Origin: Melieria omissa
Lineage: Eukaryota > Arthropoda > Insecta > Diptera > Ulidiidae
Direction of reading: 5' to 3'
Length of the DNA stretch: 64,000 nt
NCBI GenBank assembly: GCA_963971225.1
Contig: OZ020269.1
Coordinates: 84,730,450-84,794,449, forward strand
The notes below the pieces were generated by a model. The model had not been told where the DNA came from. It ran no database searches and saw only the letters and a program-made list of their open reading frames with translations. The number at the start of each line of letters is the position of its first letter. Positions within the stretch are counted from its first letter, which is position 1. Position numbers and translations under genes: made by a program. Positions 21,993 through 33,369 of the stretch are shown piece by piece.

Positions 21993-22722
21993 TTAAGGCA
22001 GGTTCTCACCTTGTGGATCCGAAAAAGTGCACTTTTTTAGGAATTTTTTTTTAGAAAACGGTTAAAGATACAACGCTGAAAATTGTTTCTGGATATGAAC
22101 ACACATTTATTTAGAGAATACAATTTTTCAAATTGAATGAATCAAAAAAAGGGGGGAGGGGGCGTCCATCAGTGGCGGCATGTCGGTGAGGAGGTGTCCC
22201 GCTACCGGAAGTGATTCCGTCAAAACCCGTGATCGGAGACACAAAAATCGAACACATTCTTAATGTGTACCGTATTATCTATTGAACCAAGATCATGAAA
22301 AAAAAAATCAAAATTACAAAAGTTATGAGGTTTTGAAAAAAATTAAGATTTTCGCATTTTTTTGTTCACTTATTATTTTTTTAAATAAACAATTTTCAAT
22401 ATTTTTGGCTGATCGTGGTTCGTTTATTAGAAAAAACCCTAAGGAACATTTCGAAAACATTTGGTGACGATTGGTTCATCCCAGCGCCTTCAATCACTTC
22501 CGTAAGGTCCGAAAAAGTGGTTCTGAGAAAAACGCGTTTAAAGTTTAAAGCGCGCTTGGCCGGTGCTCTTCACTGCTCTATGTAACGGCCTGTAACTTTT
22601 GTAATTTTTCAGATTTTAATCTGAAATTTCTGGGGCACATTTTTGAAACATATATCTACACGATAAGGCAAACAAAAAAAAAATTGGTTTTATTTTTTCC
22701 ACAAGGTGAGAACCTGCCTTAA
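21993..22722. mobile_element. TTAA-flanked MITE with 20-bp perfect inverted ends
   Basis: TTAA then GGCAGGTTCTCACCTTGTGG (21997-22016) is mirrored by CCACAAGGTGAGAACCTGCC then TTAA (22699-22722). The inverted repeats are perfect and the total span is 730 bp. The TTAA target suggests a piggyBac-like mechanism, although the ends begin with GGC rather than CCC. No transposase ORF is present; the only frame is 61 codons. Confidence 0.75.
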
Positions 22723-24907
22723 AAACCAGATAAATCGTGAAAATTTTCACACAGTTACACAGTTTATACTTTCTGTTTTCATCACCAAAATTAAACTGAA
22801 CTGAGGGGCAACACTGAACTCAAATATGAAGCAAAAGTAAGCAAAAATTATTCAACTTAAATTTTACTGATTTTCCAAAAACAAAACATTTAAAATAATG
22901 GATTTTTATTTGTTTTTATTTTGCAGCCTTGCAACCACTCAAATGTTTTTTTTTAACTTTTTTATTTTGGTCCTAAACGCTAATCTCACGGTTGATTTGC
23001 AAAAATAGCTTAACCCTCTTCTTCTTCTTTCGCTTTTCAGCAGACATGTGAAAAACAAATGTGGCTTATTTAGTCATTTACTACACGTCGCCCACGCATT
23101 GCTACAACTGCGGCTCGTATTTTTAGCTCACACACACACATTGTCAGTAAAGATTTTCATCACGAGTCGCAAAAAAATAAAACACAGCGCGCTGATCTAA
23201 TTTTATCTACGCCGTCTGCAACACTTTGTCAGCCACTTCCTTGTACGACAGGCACACACACTGTCGCAGCGCGTTGCGGGGTCGAAAAATGGTAAACAAC
23301 AGCAGCGCCTACGCATTTATTGTAAATTAATTTGAAAATCATTTACATGGGGTAAATAATGTTCTTGTTGCATTTTGAATGAAATTTCATTTACATTTAC
23401 TCGAACATGCGCTCATGGCAACAGCTGCACACACACACACATACACACTGACACAACTGTCTTCACGCACTGTTGAGAAAAGCCGACGGGAAGTGAACCA
23501 GTCGCACATCTGTGCCGCATTGCAATTGACCGCACGTGTTGCTAACGTTCGCAATTTTGATGAAATTTCACACACAGTGACTGTGTGACGAGTTGTTTCG
23601 TCCTTCAGCGTCGCTCACACAACTCAACAGCGAGAGCTAATTTATTTTTATTTGCTTGTCATGCATTTAAAAAAAAACCTGCCTGACAATTACAACAACA
23701 ACAACAATGATGGCATTTGTTGTTTCACATTATGCTCGGCAGTCTTTCAGGCGCTAAGCCACAGAGATTTGTACTTCATGTAGGCTTTGTTTTTGTTGAT
23801 CTGTTTCATGTCTCCGAGTGGCCTTTTTTGTTTGGGTTCTTCCTCAACTCGCAGACACACTTTTATTATTGTTTTAGTTGTTGTATTAGTATTTTAGGCC
23901 TAGGCAAATTTATTTTGGGCACAACACGCACGCACACACGCTGCGATAAAAATCATATCAATTCCCTTGACAGCGACCGTCTGTGAGGACGCACGCACGT
24001 CACAGCTTATAACTTCTGGGCATCTATGTGCCTCACTAACAACAACAGCAACAAAAACAACAACATCGACCATATAGTGGTTTCAGTTGCTCCCAAGTGC
24101 CCAAAATCAACACTCGCCTTTTATTTAGCCGCACGTGGCTTCCCAGCCTGCGCCTTAAAGTATGCTACAAACTTGAACTCTAAACATTTTTTGCGCATTC
24201 AACCTCGAAAACAATTTGTGTGGCATTTGTTGCTTTGTAGTTGATTAGTTATTAAATTTACTTCCGCTTCAACGCACTTTGGCATGGCGAGAATTTCGCA
24301 GCAACTAACAATGGCCTTGAATTTTATTTTATCGGCAACAGCTGGTCGGTTCATTGGCCCTTTGCGCGGAGAATTGTAAAACAAAGAAATTAATTAACAT
24401 TTACTTTTGCATACTTTTCGCATAGCGCAAGACAGAATCTCGAAGCACAAAACATTCAAGAGTGACCGCTGCTGCTTGTCTTCTCCTCTTCGTCGTTCTC
24501 CTCGTCTTTCCAGCACTTGACATCAAATGAACCATGCAATCTTTGCTCTCGCCAAACTTTGGCCGGACTTAAAACACAATTGCGCTGCCAGCGACAGTCC
24601 ATCAGTCATGTAGAAGCGACAGCAGCAGCTGCCCACTTGCCCATCTGACGCATTGCTGTGCGGATTTCGCTTAATGCGGCTGCTTTGTAATTAACTGCTC
24701 GATTTAATGCTGAGCCCAAGCGCTAAAAACATTCTTGTCTTGTTTGTCGCATTCTTTTCAATTTTGCGCTGAATTTGTGGCAATTTACACAAACATCGAG
24801 TCATAAAAATTAATTTTTTTTATTTATTTCATAGTAAATTTTAATTTCTTGGTTACATAAATTGGTTTATAAGTGAATTATTTTAGTAATTATTTATATT
24901 TATTTGT
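22723..24907. other. Non-coding stretch, nothing recognised
   Basis: Simple CA/AC and CAA tracts (for example 23430-23448 and 23692-23708) and short open frames only. No gene recognised. Confidence 0.45.
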
Positions 24908-24966
24908 AAATTATTTAAATAAAAATGAAATTATTTAAATAAAAATGAAATTATTTAAATAAAAAT
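24908..24966. repeat. 20-bp tandem repeat, three copies
   Basis: AAATTATTTAAATAAAAATG is repeated with a period of 20 bp; the third copy ends AAAAATT. It is a short, AT-only minisatellite. Confidence 0.9.
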
Positions 24967-26084
24967 TACTGATAAATAGTCATTAACTTGACCACAAAAA
25001 ATACTTTAACTTTCTTTAATTTTAGTTAGAGATCGGTTTTGTTTTTTCATCATTATTTTTCACAATGAAAATATTTCCAGCTCAAAATATATCATTGGAT
25101 AACCATTCTAATTGGCTATCTTTTTGCTCAATATAATTTGTAATATTCATTTAATTTTTTTATGTTTTTCCGAAAATCTGAAAAGCTTTTTATAATTTTT
25201 AATGGGCTTTAAAAATTGTTGTCTGCTAATGTGGGCATAATCAGTTTCTCAGTTTGCAGCTTCACACATTTCAAACAATTTATTTAAACATTTCCACTTG
25301 TATAATAATGAAGATATGGATATCAAATGAAAGAGGTATATTGTTGCCTTTTGATTACATTTTTTAACTTTCAGAACTATTATTTTTATTCAATTTTACT
25401 TTTTATCTCACATTTAAGTTGTAGAAAAACTATGAGTGATTTAAAAATACTTTTTAAATAATCGATATGTTGAAATATTAAATAGTTTATAATCACATTA
25501 ATATTACTAATTAGCTGTTTTATTTTTTATTTTTCCTATTTATGGATCAATGTTGTACGGCCATATTTTTTATTTGCAATTAATTCGACAGAATATCTTT
25601 CGACACACGTTTGAACACAACTAAAGGAACTACACAAATACACTAGTCAGAATAAGTTTGCGTACAAGGGGTACATAGCATTTTCATATGAAAAATAAAT
25701 CACTTAAAGTAATTTTTCAAAAATAAAATATTTTTTATTTTTTCCATAAACTTAGTTCTTTTATTCTATTAAGATAACAATAACAAAAACTTGACCAAAA
25801 TGTAAAGGAAGGGTCAAAAACAAAATGTGTTATAAATTCACCTCAGAAAAAGTTTGCGTACAAGATAAGTTTATGTAGTTAAAATTTAATTTAAACAAAG
25901 TTTTATCCAAAAATGAAAATTGGAACTCCCTGCAAAAGCTTCGGCATAAATTTTGTTAAATTACTCGTACGTGTTTTTCAGCGGTTCTATTGTTTCATCC
26001 TTGAATTGTTATATTTGTTTACTACATCTTTGAAGATAGAGTGTTGTTGGGCTCAGGGTTCAACTAAACCCCTTATATAATTAA

Positions 26085-26364
26085 TTAAATGCACGTAAAG
26101 TAACTGGGAAGGAACTTTTTCAACTTTTTTAAGTCAGTCAATAGGAAAGATAGCTCCATATCATATGCAATGCGCCTTAAGGTCATCGTAAGGGTGAAAC
26201 GAAATGTTGGAAACTGATCCAAAATTTTGAAACCTTGGCTTACATAAGCTTTTAGAATACGTAAATAACCCGTTGGAACCATTTTTGAATAAAAAAAACA
26301 GCCTGCTTACTCCTTTTCCTGACATGCAGCCCCATACGATATCCCCACATATGCTATGCTTCAC
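26085..26364 (-). pseudogene. Tc1-type transposase remnant
   Basis: Two overlapping minus-strand frames at 26085-26282 and 26161-26364 carry pieces of a Tc1 transposase: VWGCMSGKGVSRLFF, then NGLFTYSK followed by FQNFGSVSN-like sequence. The pieces lie in different frames, so the gene is frameshifted. The catalytic DDE set is not complete. Confidence 0.65.
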
Positions 26365-27043
26365 TGTTCATTTAAGATTTTTGTCATTCACTGAATCCTC
26401 TTCAAATTAGTTGATGCCTTTTAATACCAAATATACCAAACCATTATCAGAGAATAATAAATCTTCCTACTCCATAGATAACAACATATAGTCCCGGAAA
26501 TCCGGTTTTCTAGACTCTTTGATGGACTCTTTCACGAAAGAAATTCTGTGCTACTTGTTAGTAAGCTAAATATGTATGGGCTTCTTACATGCTATTATGT
26601 AGGGGAAATGTGTTTTTTTCAGGACTTTTCTTATAAAGTCACTGCTACTGGGTTTTATAAAATATTTCTGTACATTTCTGAAGATATTGGATGCAACTAG
26701 CCTAAGATTATGATGCCTTGATCACAAAACAATCTAATCCTATTGCTTGGGTAACTTAAGAAAATGGCCAGATCGTAGCAAAGAAGCAAGAATTTCTGTT
26801 TTTTTCGAAATTTAAGATGGCTTTTCGAAATAATGAATGTGCTCTTCGAAAAGTTTATCTAATTTCATGAAATTGTTTTGATTGAGTAAGATTATCCTCT
26901 AATACTTTTTTATTTTTTTTCGCGTTGGTTCTATTGCTTTATATATAATTACAAGGACATATACGTTTAAAAAAACTTGACAATTTCCAAATAAAAATAA
27001 AAATCATAACTGGAAATTCCCGTTATTAGTTTTGTACGGACAC

Positions 27044-27445
27044 TTAAGGCTTGATTACACGTAACGAGTCGAGTGACGAGACATCAAAATGGTACTAGGC
27101 CGTATTTCGACACGTGGCGAGTCAGTTCGGTTTTACAATGCACAAAATGAACTAAGCAACTCGCGCAATTAAACTCAACCGAGCGAAAAGTGGTGTGTGA
27201 CGCATACCGCATGTCACGAGCGATTCCGCATGTGACGAACGATTGCGCGAATCGCTGCGAAAAGAGAAAAATATAACAGTAAAGTAGTGGTCGGCCTAGC
27301 AAACAAAATGTGATTCTAGTGGCTCTCTCACCACTTTCATTGGTCACTGACTCAATCAAGAACTCGCCTTACCATTTAGACGAAACGAGTACTCGTTCGA
27401 GTTGCTGTCTTCTCACTCTACTCGTTACGTGTAATCAAGCCTTTA
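27044..27445. mobile_element. TTA-flanked MITE (PIF/Harbinger-like) nested in the Tc1 element
   Basis: TTA (27044-27046) precedes AGGCTTGATTACACGTAACG. The exact mirror ends at 27442 and is followed by TTA (27443-27445). The inverted ends match over at least 23 bp and then continue imperfectly. The body is 396 bp and relatively GC-rich compared with its host. A 3-bp TTA/TAA target duplication is typical of the PIF/Harbinger superfamily. The 91-codon minus-strand frame inside shows no similarity to a transposase. Confidence 0.75.
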
Positions 27446-28341
27446 TTCTGCACCGTTTTGTGAGTACATTGTAAATAAATACGAATACATGGAAGATTAT
27501 TATTTTAATGCATCTAAAAAAGAACAAAAAGTGGCAGTTCAGGCATATATGAATAATGTGGACAGCTTTTTATAAACAAACACCCATTTTTGAGGTCAAA
27601 ATTGATGATAACATCATTTTCACTTGCCTGTACGCAAACTTTTTCTGACTAGTGTATGTGCATGAAACATATCCATACAAATGATGTAAAATTAATCATG
27701 CATTATTTATTTTGATGAAATGATTTTATAAAGAAAAATTAGAAACTACAAAAACCTGAAAATAATAATGAAATTGCACAAAGTTTAATTTCAATATGAT
27801 TTTAGTTTATCGCACTGCACACACGCACAAACCCAGCAACTGTCGCATTAATTTGGCAATTACACTGCAAATGTGTGCAAAAATATTACTTTTTTGAATC
27901 ACAGCCACCACCAAGGCCGTCGTGCCGTCAGTCACTCAGGGGGATCAACATGTAACACTGGAAAGTGTACGTGCCGTAACTGAGCTGGCTGATGGAAGCG
28001 TGTGCTAACAATTCCACGTGGTGACGGCTGGAAACGGCTACTTCCAGATCTGGTTCTGGTCGTAGCTGGCTAAGGTAGCACAGCGGAACCTCCCTAATCC
28101 GGGGTGTCATGCGACCCGTGCCCATCGGACTGATTTGCAGCCAGGGAGTATATCGGCTGTATTCGAACGGAGCTTTCCTGATACCTGGCCGCCTCAGGAA
28201 GGAACGGTGGCCTTATCATGGTAAGGGGCTCTGCCGTGACGGACCCTCCCTTTCCCCATTCCCGCCTTGGTCACCGTGCTGGCACTCACATTGGTGCCAC
28301 GCACAGCCCGCCAGGTCGGGCAGGTGACCGTACGAAACAGA

Positions 28342-29565
28342 ATGTCGACACCAAAAACACAAGCCTCGGATGTAGAAGTAGACGGACGGACGACGGACAC
28401 GGACAAACGGAGAAAGGACTCAGACAAACGACAAACGGATAGGAACAAACGCCTGACGGACAGGAGAGAGGTGGGCACTTCCTCCGAAGACGACCACCTC
28501 CTGGCATCTAGCCAGGAAACCATCATTTCCTCAGTGGGAGTAGGCGCTGTGGGCCACAGCACCCCTTCCACTGAGAAACCAACAACATCGGCAGCGGCAG
28601 CGAAAGCCATGAAGAAACCGGCCAAACCTAAGGAACCGTCCAGGTATAAGCAGTACCAGAGAGCCTTAGCTATCCTCGGTAGTATTAGCAAGAACGAGGC
28701 TGCTGGTACTGCTCATCCCAAGGACGCGGAGGATAAGGTACGGTTTCAAAAGGTTGTCGACGAGTACTTGGCGTACCAGGCGACCCTGCCGAAAACTACA
28801 GCGACAAAACGCGACCGGTCTGCCCACGACAGCTCAAATCGCGTGACGAAGAAGGCGAAGGTTGCCGGTGCAACCGACGCAGGGACGAGACGCGTCTTTA
28901 GTGACGTGGCACGGGATAACCTGCAGGTAGCATTGGTTGATGCCACCACAAACCGCGGCAAAGAAGTCTTGGAGAAATGGGGAGAGATTGAGGTCAGGTT
29001 GACACAGATGGTCATGGACCATGTGATGAGCAACCTGACAGCGAACCCGAAGGTGCCTCTCCCCGGTTTCGACTCGGCCGAAGTTGTTCGCGGGTATCGG
29101 GTAATCAAATGCGATGACCAATTCTCTAAGGATTTCCTGGAGGGATGCATCTCCAAGATTGGAGAGGCCACTGGAAGCTTGAGGCTCAAGCTAATCCCCG
29201 CCAGCGAAATCCCGAAGAGACCAAGGGCGCGCATTTGGTTGCCCAATATGTCCTTGGACAGTGGAAGGCTTGTCCCCTACTTGCAGGCACATAACCCGAC
29301 AGTGCCAATGACAGACTGGCAGGTCATAAAAGCGGAGGCTCCGCAAAAGAACAGCCTATCCTTCCTCCTGGTTATCAGTGAGGAAAGCCTACCTGCCCTG
29401 GAGAAGGCAGAGTTTAAACTGCGGTTCGGCGTACGGCACGCCAGACTAAAGGTCTTCCGCTCCTCTAATCCGGAAGAAGAGGATGCAGACGAGGTTGTCG
29501 ACGCCCAAAAGTTGTTGGACGACGTAAGGCTCGACGATCCGGACCCTACCACCGTGGACCAATAG
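28342..29565 (+). CDS. LOA/I-like ORF1 protein
   Basis: A 407-residue ORF starting at the first ATG (28342). The frame is open further upstream to about 28267, but only through non-ATG codons. The N-terminal third is polar and rich in Thr, Asp, Arg and Lys, followed by basic segments (VTKKAKVAG). The C-terminal half has an ordered-looking region with RARIWLPNM near the middle and LKLIP before it, which I associate with the DUF4780-type ORF1 domain of dipteran elements from memory. No CCHC zinc knuckles are present, unlike the R1 ORF1. The expected role is binding and packaging of the element RNA. It ends in TAG a few bases before the first recognisable ORF2 residues. Confidence 0.8.
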   Translation: MSTPKTQASDVEVDGRTTDTDKRRKDSDKRQTDRNKRLTDRREVGTSSEDDHLLASSQETIISSVGVGAVGHSTPSTEKPTTSAAAAKAMKKPAKPKEPSRYKQYQRALAILGSISKNEAAGTAHPKDAEDKVRFQKVVDEYLAYQATLPKTTATKRDRSAHDSSNRVTKKAKVAGATDAGTRRVFSDVARDNLQVALVDATTNRGKEVLEKWGEIEVRLTQMVMDHVMSNLTANPKVPLPGFDSAEVVRGYRVIKCDDQFSKDFLEGCISKIGEATGSLRLKLIPASEIPKRPRARIWLPNMSLDSGRLVPYLQAHNPTVPMTDWQVIKAEAPQKNSLSFLLVISEESLPALEKAEFKLRFGVRHARLKVFRSSNPEEEDADEVVDAQKLLDDVRLDDPDPTTVDQ

Positions 29566-29573
29566 GCCTGGGG

Positions 29574-32500
29574 TTGAAGGTTGTCCAAGTTAACCTCCAA
29601 CATTCGAAGTTGGCAACGGACAACCTTACCGTTCTCCTGTCGGAGGAGGACGTGGACATCGCCTTAGTCCAGGAACCTTGGGTGCGGAGCACTGAGGTGA
29701 AAGGGCTTAGGCGGAGCGACTACAATCTCTATTACAAGAGAGGGCAAGGTAAGCCTAGGGCGTGTGTAGTTGCTAAAAAACACCTCAACATGTACCTTTT
29801 ACCTCACCACAGCACTGACGACACCACGGTGGTGGAGCTAGCTGCAGCCGGGGGAGAGAAACTACTCGTGGTCTCGGCCTACATGGCGCATGACAGGCCG
29901 GGGGAGAGAAACTACTCGTGGTCTCGGCCTACATGGCGCATGACAGGCCTGCGCCGCCCGAGGAGATCCGGAGGCTCGTCAACAACGCGAAACCGCATGA
30001 CACGGTGCTGATAGGGTGCGACGCAAATGCGAGACACACCCTATGGGGAAGCACCGAAAACAACGACCGAGGTGAGTCTCTTTTCGATTTTATAATAAGT
30101 ACTAACCTAGTAGTATGTAACAGGGGAGACACTCCCACTTTTGTTTTTCCAAGCACTGATGGCTTTAGTGGGTGGGCAGAGGTTCTCGACGTTACTCTAC
30201 TGACGGATAACGGACAGGTGGGTGTGAACAAATGGAGGGTATCCAGCAAGAAATCCTTTTCGGATCACGCATGGATACTCTTCGATTTGGATCTTCTGGT
30301 TGAAGCACCTGCACCATATCGCAATCCCAGACGTACCAACTGGAATCGCTTCGCTGGTATGATCCGTAACAGGATAGGGAGGGCTCCCCCAGTCAATATC
30401 TCCTCGGTAGGAGACATTGACTATAGAATCGGGCAGTTAGAAAACGCGATGGCTTCCGCGTTCAAAACGTCTTGTCCTGTTAAATACTCAAAAAAATCAT
30501 TTCCACCTTGGTGGAATGATGACCTGTCACGCTTGAGAACGGAGGTCCGAAGATCATTCAACCTAAGTTATTCCTCAGGTAACTGGCAAAGTTACAAGGA
30601 TAGCCTAAGAAAATATAAAAAAGCTATCAGAAATTCTAAAAACAAGGGTTGGAGGGAATTCTGCTCAGCTATAGAAACAACGAAGGATTCCGCAAGGCTA
30701 GGAAAGGTGTTGTCCAGAGACCACACCTGCCCCTCGTTCATAAAGAAGCCAGACGGCTCCTGGACTGAAAGTACCGAGGAGGCCCTAGACCTGCTGCTGA
30801 ATACACACTTCCCAGGATGCACAGAAGAGGACACCTCGACTAGGCATGCAGAGTTAGGAGGTAGACATGCAGTGCAATGCCTAACTCCGATAAACGAGGA
30901 CAACAACATTATAACGAGAGAAAAGCTCACATGGGCTGTGAAAAGCTTCTCACCACACAAGTCCCCGGGACCAGATGGCATCCTTCCTATAATGCTACAG
31001 GTGTCACAGGACTCGGTATTACCCTGGCTAAAGGCAATCTTTAAGGCCTGCCTAGTCTGGAACTATATCCCCGTCAGTTGGAGACGAGTGAAAGTCGTCT
31101 TTATCCCGAAGGTAGGGAAAAGAGGTCACGACTCAGCGAAAGATTTCCGGCCTATAAGCCTGACATCTTTTGTACTTAAAACCTTCGAGCGGTTGCTCGA
31201 CCTCCACATACGCGAGGAAGTGGGACACAAGCTATCTGATGCCCAACATGCTTACCTAAAGGGTAGGTCAACGGAGACCGCCCTCCATGAGGTAGTACGA
31301 ACAGTGGAAAGGTCACTGGAGTATAAGCAGTACACACTGGCAGCCTTCATGGACATAGAAGGTGCCTTTAATAACATAAAGATGAATGCGATAGAGGAAT
31401 CGCTGGTAAACCTTGGAGTTAACACACAGGTACGCAGCTGGGTTACTGCAATGCTCCAATCGGGGGTGGTAAGCGCGACGCTCGGAAACACCCACCTCAC
31501 AAAATTTGTAAGCAGGGGTACTCCACAGGGGGGGGTACTGTCGCCTCTACTGTGGGTTTGCGCCATCAACGACACTTTAACAGATCTTAACCAGAGAGGA
31601 GTCAAAACAGTTGCGTATGCTGACGACGTGGTCTTAATGGCATCAGGAATGTGCCCTGACGTGATTAGTGGAATCCTTCAGGGTGGCCTGGATAGGTTAA
31701 CTGCTTGGTGCACGGGACGTGGACTAAGCATTAACCCTAGCAAAACTGAACTGATGCTGTTTACCACTCGTACTAAGATACCAACTTTTAGACGACCTCA
31801 TCTTGCGAATATAACACTACCCCTTTCGTCCAGTGCCAGATACCTCGGGGTAATTCTAGACCCTAAGCTGAACTGGAGGCTTAACATAGAGCACAGAATA
31901 AACAAAGCAGGATTTGCACTATACTCCTGCAGGAAAATGATAGGGAGGAGGTGGGGCCTCCGACCAAATTTAATGATATGGATGTTCAAGATGGTTGTAC
32001 GTCCAATACTATCATACGGAGCTCTGGTCTGGTGGAAAGCCCTCAGGAGGGAATACAACACCACCAAACTCGGTAGACTACAAAGAGCAGCTTGTACCGG
32101 AACTACGGGAGCGATTAGATCCTGCCCTGGAGAGGCACTAAACGTGCTGACGCACCTGCTCCCCGTCGATCTGCATATTATGAAGGCCGCAACGCTCAGT
32201 GCTCTGAGACTGAGAGAAACGGGTTGCTGGAAGGACAGACCGTATGGCCACGGCAGTCTTTTATCACAAGGGCAAAGGTGCCTACCTACAACGACGGATT
32301 ATACAATTCCTACCATGGTCTTTGGGAGAAATTATGATATCCGTACCCCCTCTCGTCTAGAATGGAGGAGAGGGAACATCCTAAATAACCTGAGTACCAC
32401 AATCTATACTGATGGCTCCAAAATGGAATGCGGAGTAGGAGCGGGGGTTTTCTCCGAACATCTAAAGATAAACGTGTCTTTCCGCCTCCCCAACACAGCA

Positions 32501-33211
32501 AGCGTTTTCCAGGCGGAAGTGCTCGCTATCAGAGAAGCGTGCAAGATGGCATTGATGGACACATCTTACAAAAGTCACATAACAATACTTACCGACGACT
32601 TATCGTCGACTCTATCGTCAAAACTAGTGCGGGAATGCAGGAATCTCCTGATAGAGCTGGCTCAGCGGTTCAGAGTTACCCTGATATGGGTGCCAGGGCA
32701 CAACAACATTGACGGGAACGAAAGAGCCGATGAGCTGGCTCGAAGAGGCTCCGCTCTTGATGAGAGCGAGGCGCTGACGGTTCACGCCCCAATGGGATCT
32801 ATCAAGAACGGGGTCTCGAAGGACTTCCTCGCCAAAGCCAACACTAGATGGCAGAGGATGAAATCCTACAGGATCAGCAGATCCCTGTGGCCAACATACG
32901 ATAAAAATAGGACCGCGGAGCTCTTGAACAAATGCCGACGGGATGTGGCAAGACTGACGGCAGTCATCACTGGCCACTGGCCCATTGGAGAGCACGCGGC
33001 AAAAATGGGGATACCATACAACACCAGCTGCCACAGCTGTGAAAACCCGGATGAGAAAGAAACCGTTCACCATTTCCTCTGCGCCTGTCCGGCCTTAGCA
33101 AGAAGGAGATGGAAAACGCTGGGAAAACCGATATTTCAAAGTTTCGAGGAGATAGCGAAGTGCAGCGTAAACTCACTACTCTCGTTCATTAACCTCTCGG
33201 ACTGGATATAA
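29574..33211 (+). pseudogene. LOA/I-like ORF2: endonuclease-RT-RNase H, broken by a 50-bp duplication
   Basis: The first segment (29574-30011 frame) begins VVQVNLQHSK and carries the endonuclease start with VQEPW. A perfect 50-bp tandem duplication (29847-29946) shifts the frame. The remainder is open to 33211, with CDANARHTLWGS, FSDH, RT motifs FRPISLTS, YLKGRSTETA, AFMDIEGAFNNI, RGTPQGGVLSPLLW and the catalytic YADD. RNase H follows with YTDGSK, QAEV, TDD, PGH and ADELARRG. A CHSCE...H...C motif closes the protein. All catalytic motifs are present, so the frameshift is the only visible lesion. No ATG lies at the N-terminus in frame; translation may depend on recoding or reinitiation after ORF1. 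Product: element endonuclease and polymerase. Confidence 0.88.
29847..29949 (+). repeat. Perfect 50-bp tandem duplication inside ORF2
   Basis: 29847-29896 and 29897-29946 are identical, and the period continues for three more bases. As 50 is not a multiple of three, it moves the ORF2 frame. Zero divergence between copies indicates a very recent event or an assembly error. Confidence 0.95.
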
Positions 33212-33369
33212 AGATATGTACGGATAAATACATATAGGTCCAGATGACACCACACAATATACCTTAGGGTACCTACCGGGAATAGTGGTATCAAAACGGC
33301 GCTAACGCGCTAATTGGATGCTGGAGCATCGCCACTTTAACCAACCAACCAACCAACCACAGCCACCAC

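Larger units (their letters stand above)
25639..27656 (-). mobile_element. Degenerate Tc1-like DNA transposon with IR/DR-type ends
   Basis: CACTAGTCAGAATAAGTTTG begins at 25641 after a TA. Its mirror ends at 27654 before a TA (27655-27656). The core GTTTGCGTACA is shared by both ends, giving about 26 near-matching terminal bases. A direct copy of the end core (CAGAAAAAGTTTGCGTACAAG) lies about 200 bp inside at 25843-25865, the IR/DR arrangement known from several Tc1 families. On the minus strand, 26161-26364 encodes a Tc1-type segment with the diagnostic VWGCMSGKGVSRLFF motif, but the transposase is broken. A TTA-flanked MITE (27047-27442) has inserted into it. Confidence 0.8.
27900..33369 (+). 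mobile_element. Full-length LOA/I-like non-LTR retrotransposon with target-site duplication
   Basis: The element spans 27912-33357. It is flanked by a perfect 12-bp target duplication CACAGCCACCAC (27900-27911 and 33358-33369). It has a GC-rich 5' leader of about 430 bp, ORF1 (28342-29565), and ORF2 (about 29574-33211) encoding endonuclease, reverse transcriptase and RNase H. A 3' untranslated region of about 145 bp ends in a short AACC-repeat tail instead of poly(A). RNase H downstream of RT and a simple-repeat tail fit the I superfamily, and the endonuclease style (CDANARHTLWGS) suggests the LOA clade. That clade call is tentative. Compositionally it stands out from the AT-rich flanks. A 50-bp tandem duplication inactivates ORF2. 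Confidence 0.92.

Noticed and set aside
27084..27359. 91-codon minus-strand frame within the TTA-flanked MITE
   Set aside because: Its apparent resemblance to nothing, together with its short length in a GC-richer MITE, makes chance likely.
28194..28691. 165-codon minus-strand frame over the LOA-like ORF1
   Set aside because: Antisense shadow in a GC-rich segment; no similarity, and ORF1 on the plus strand is consistent with the element layout.
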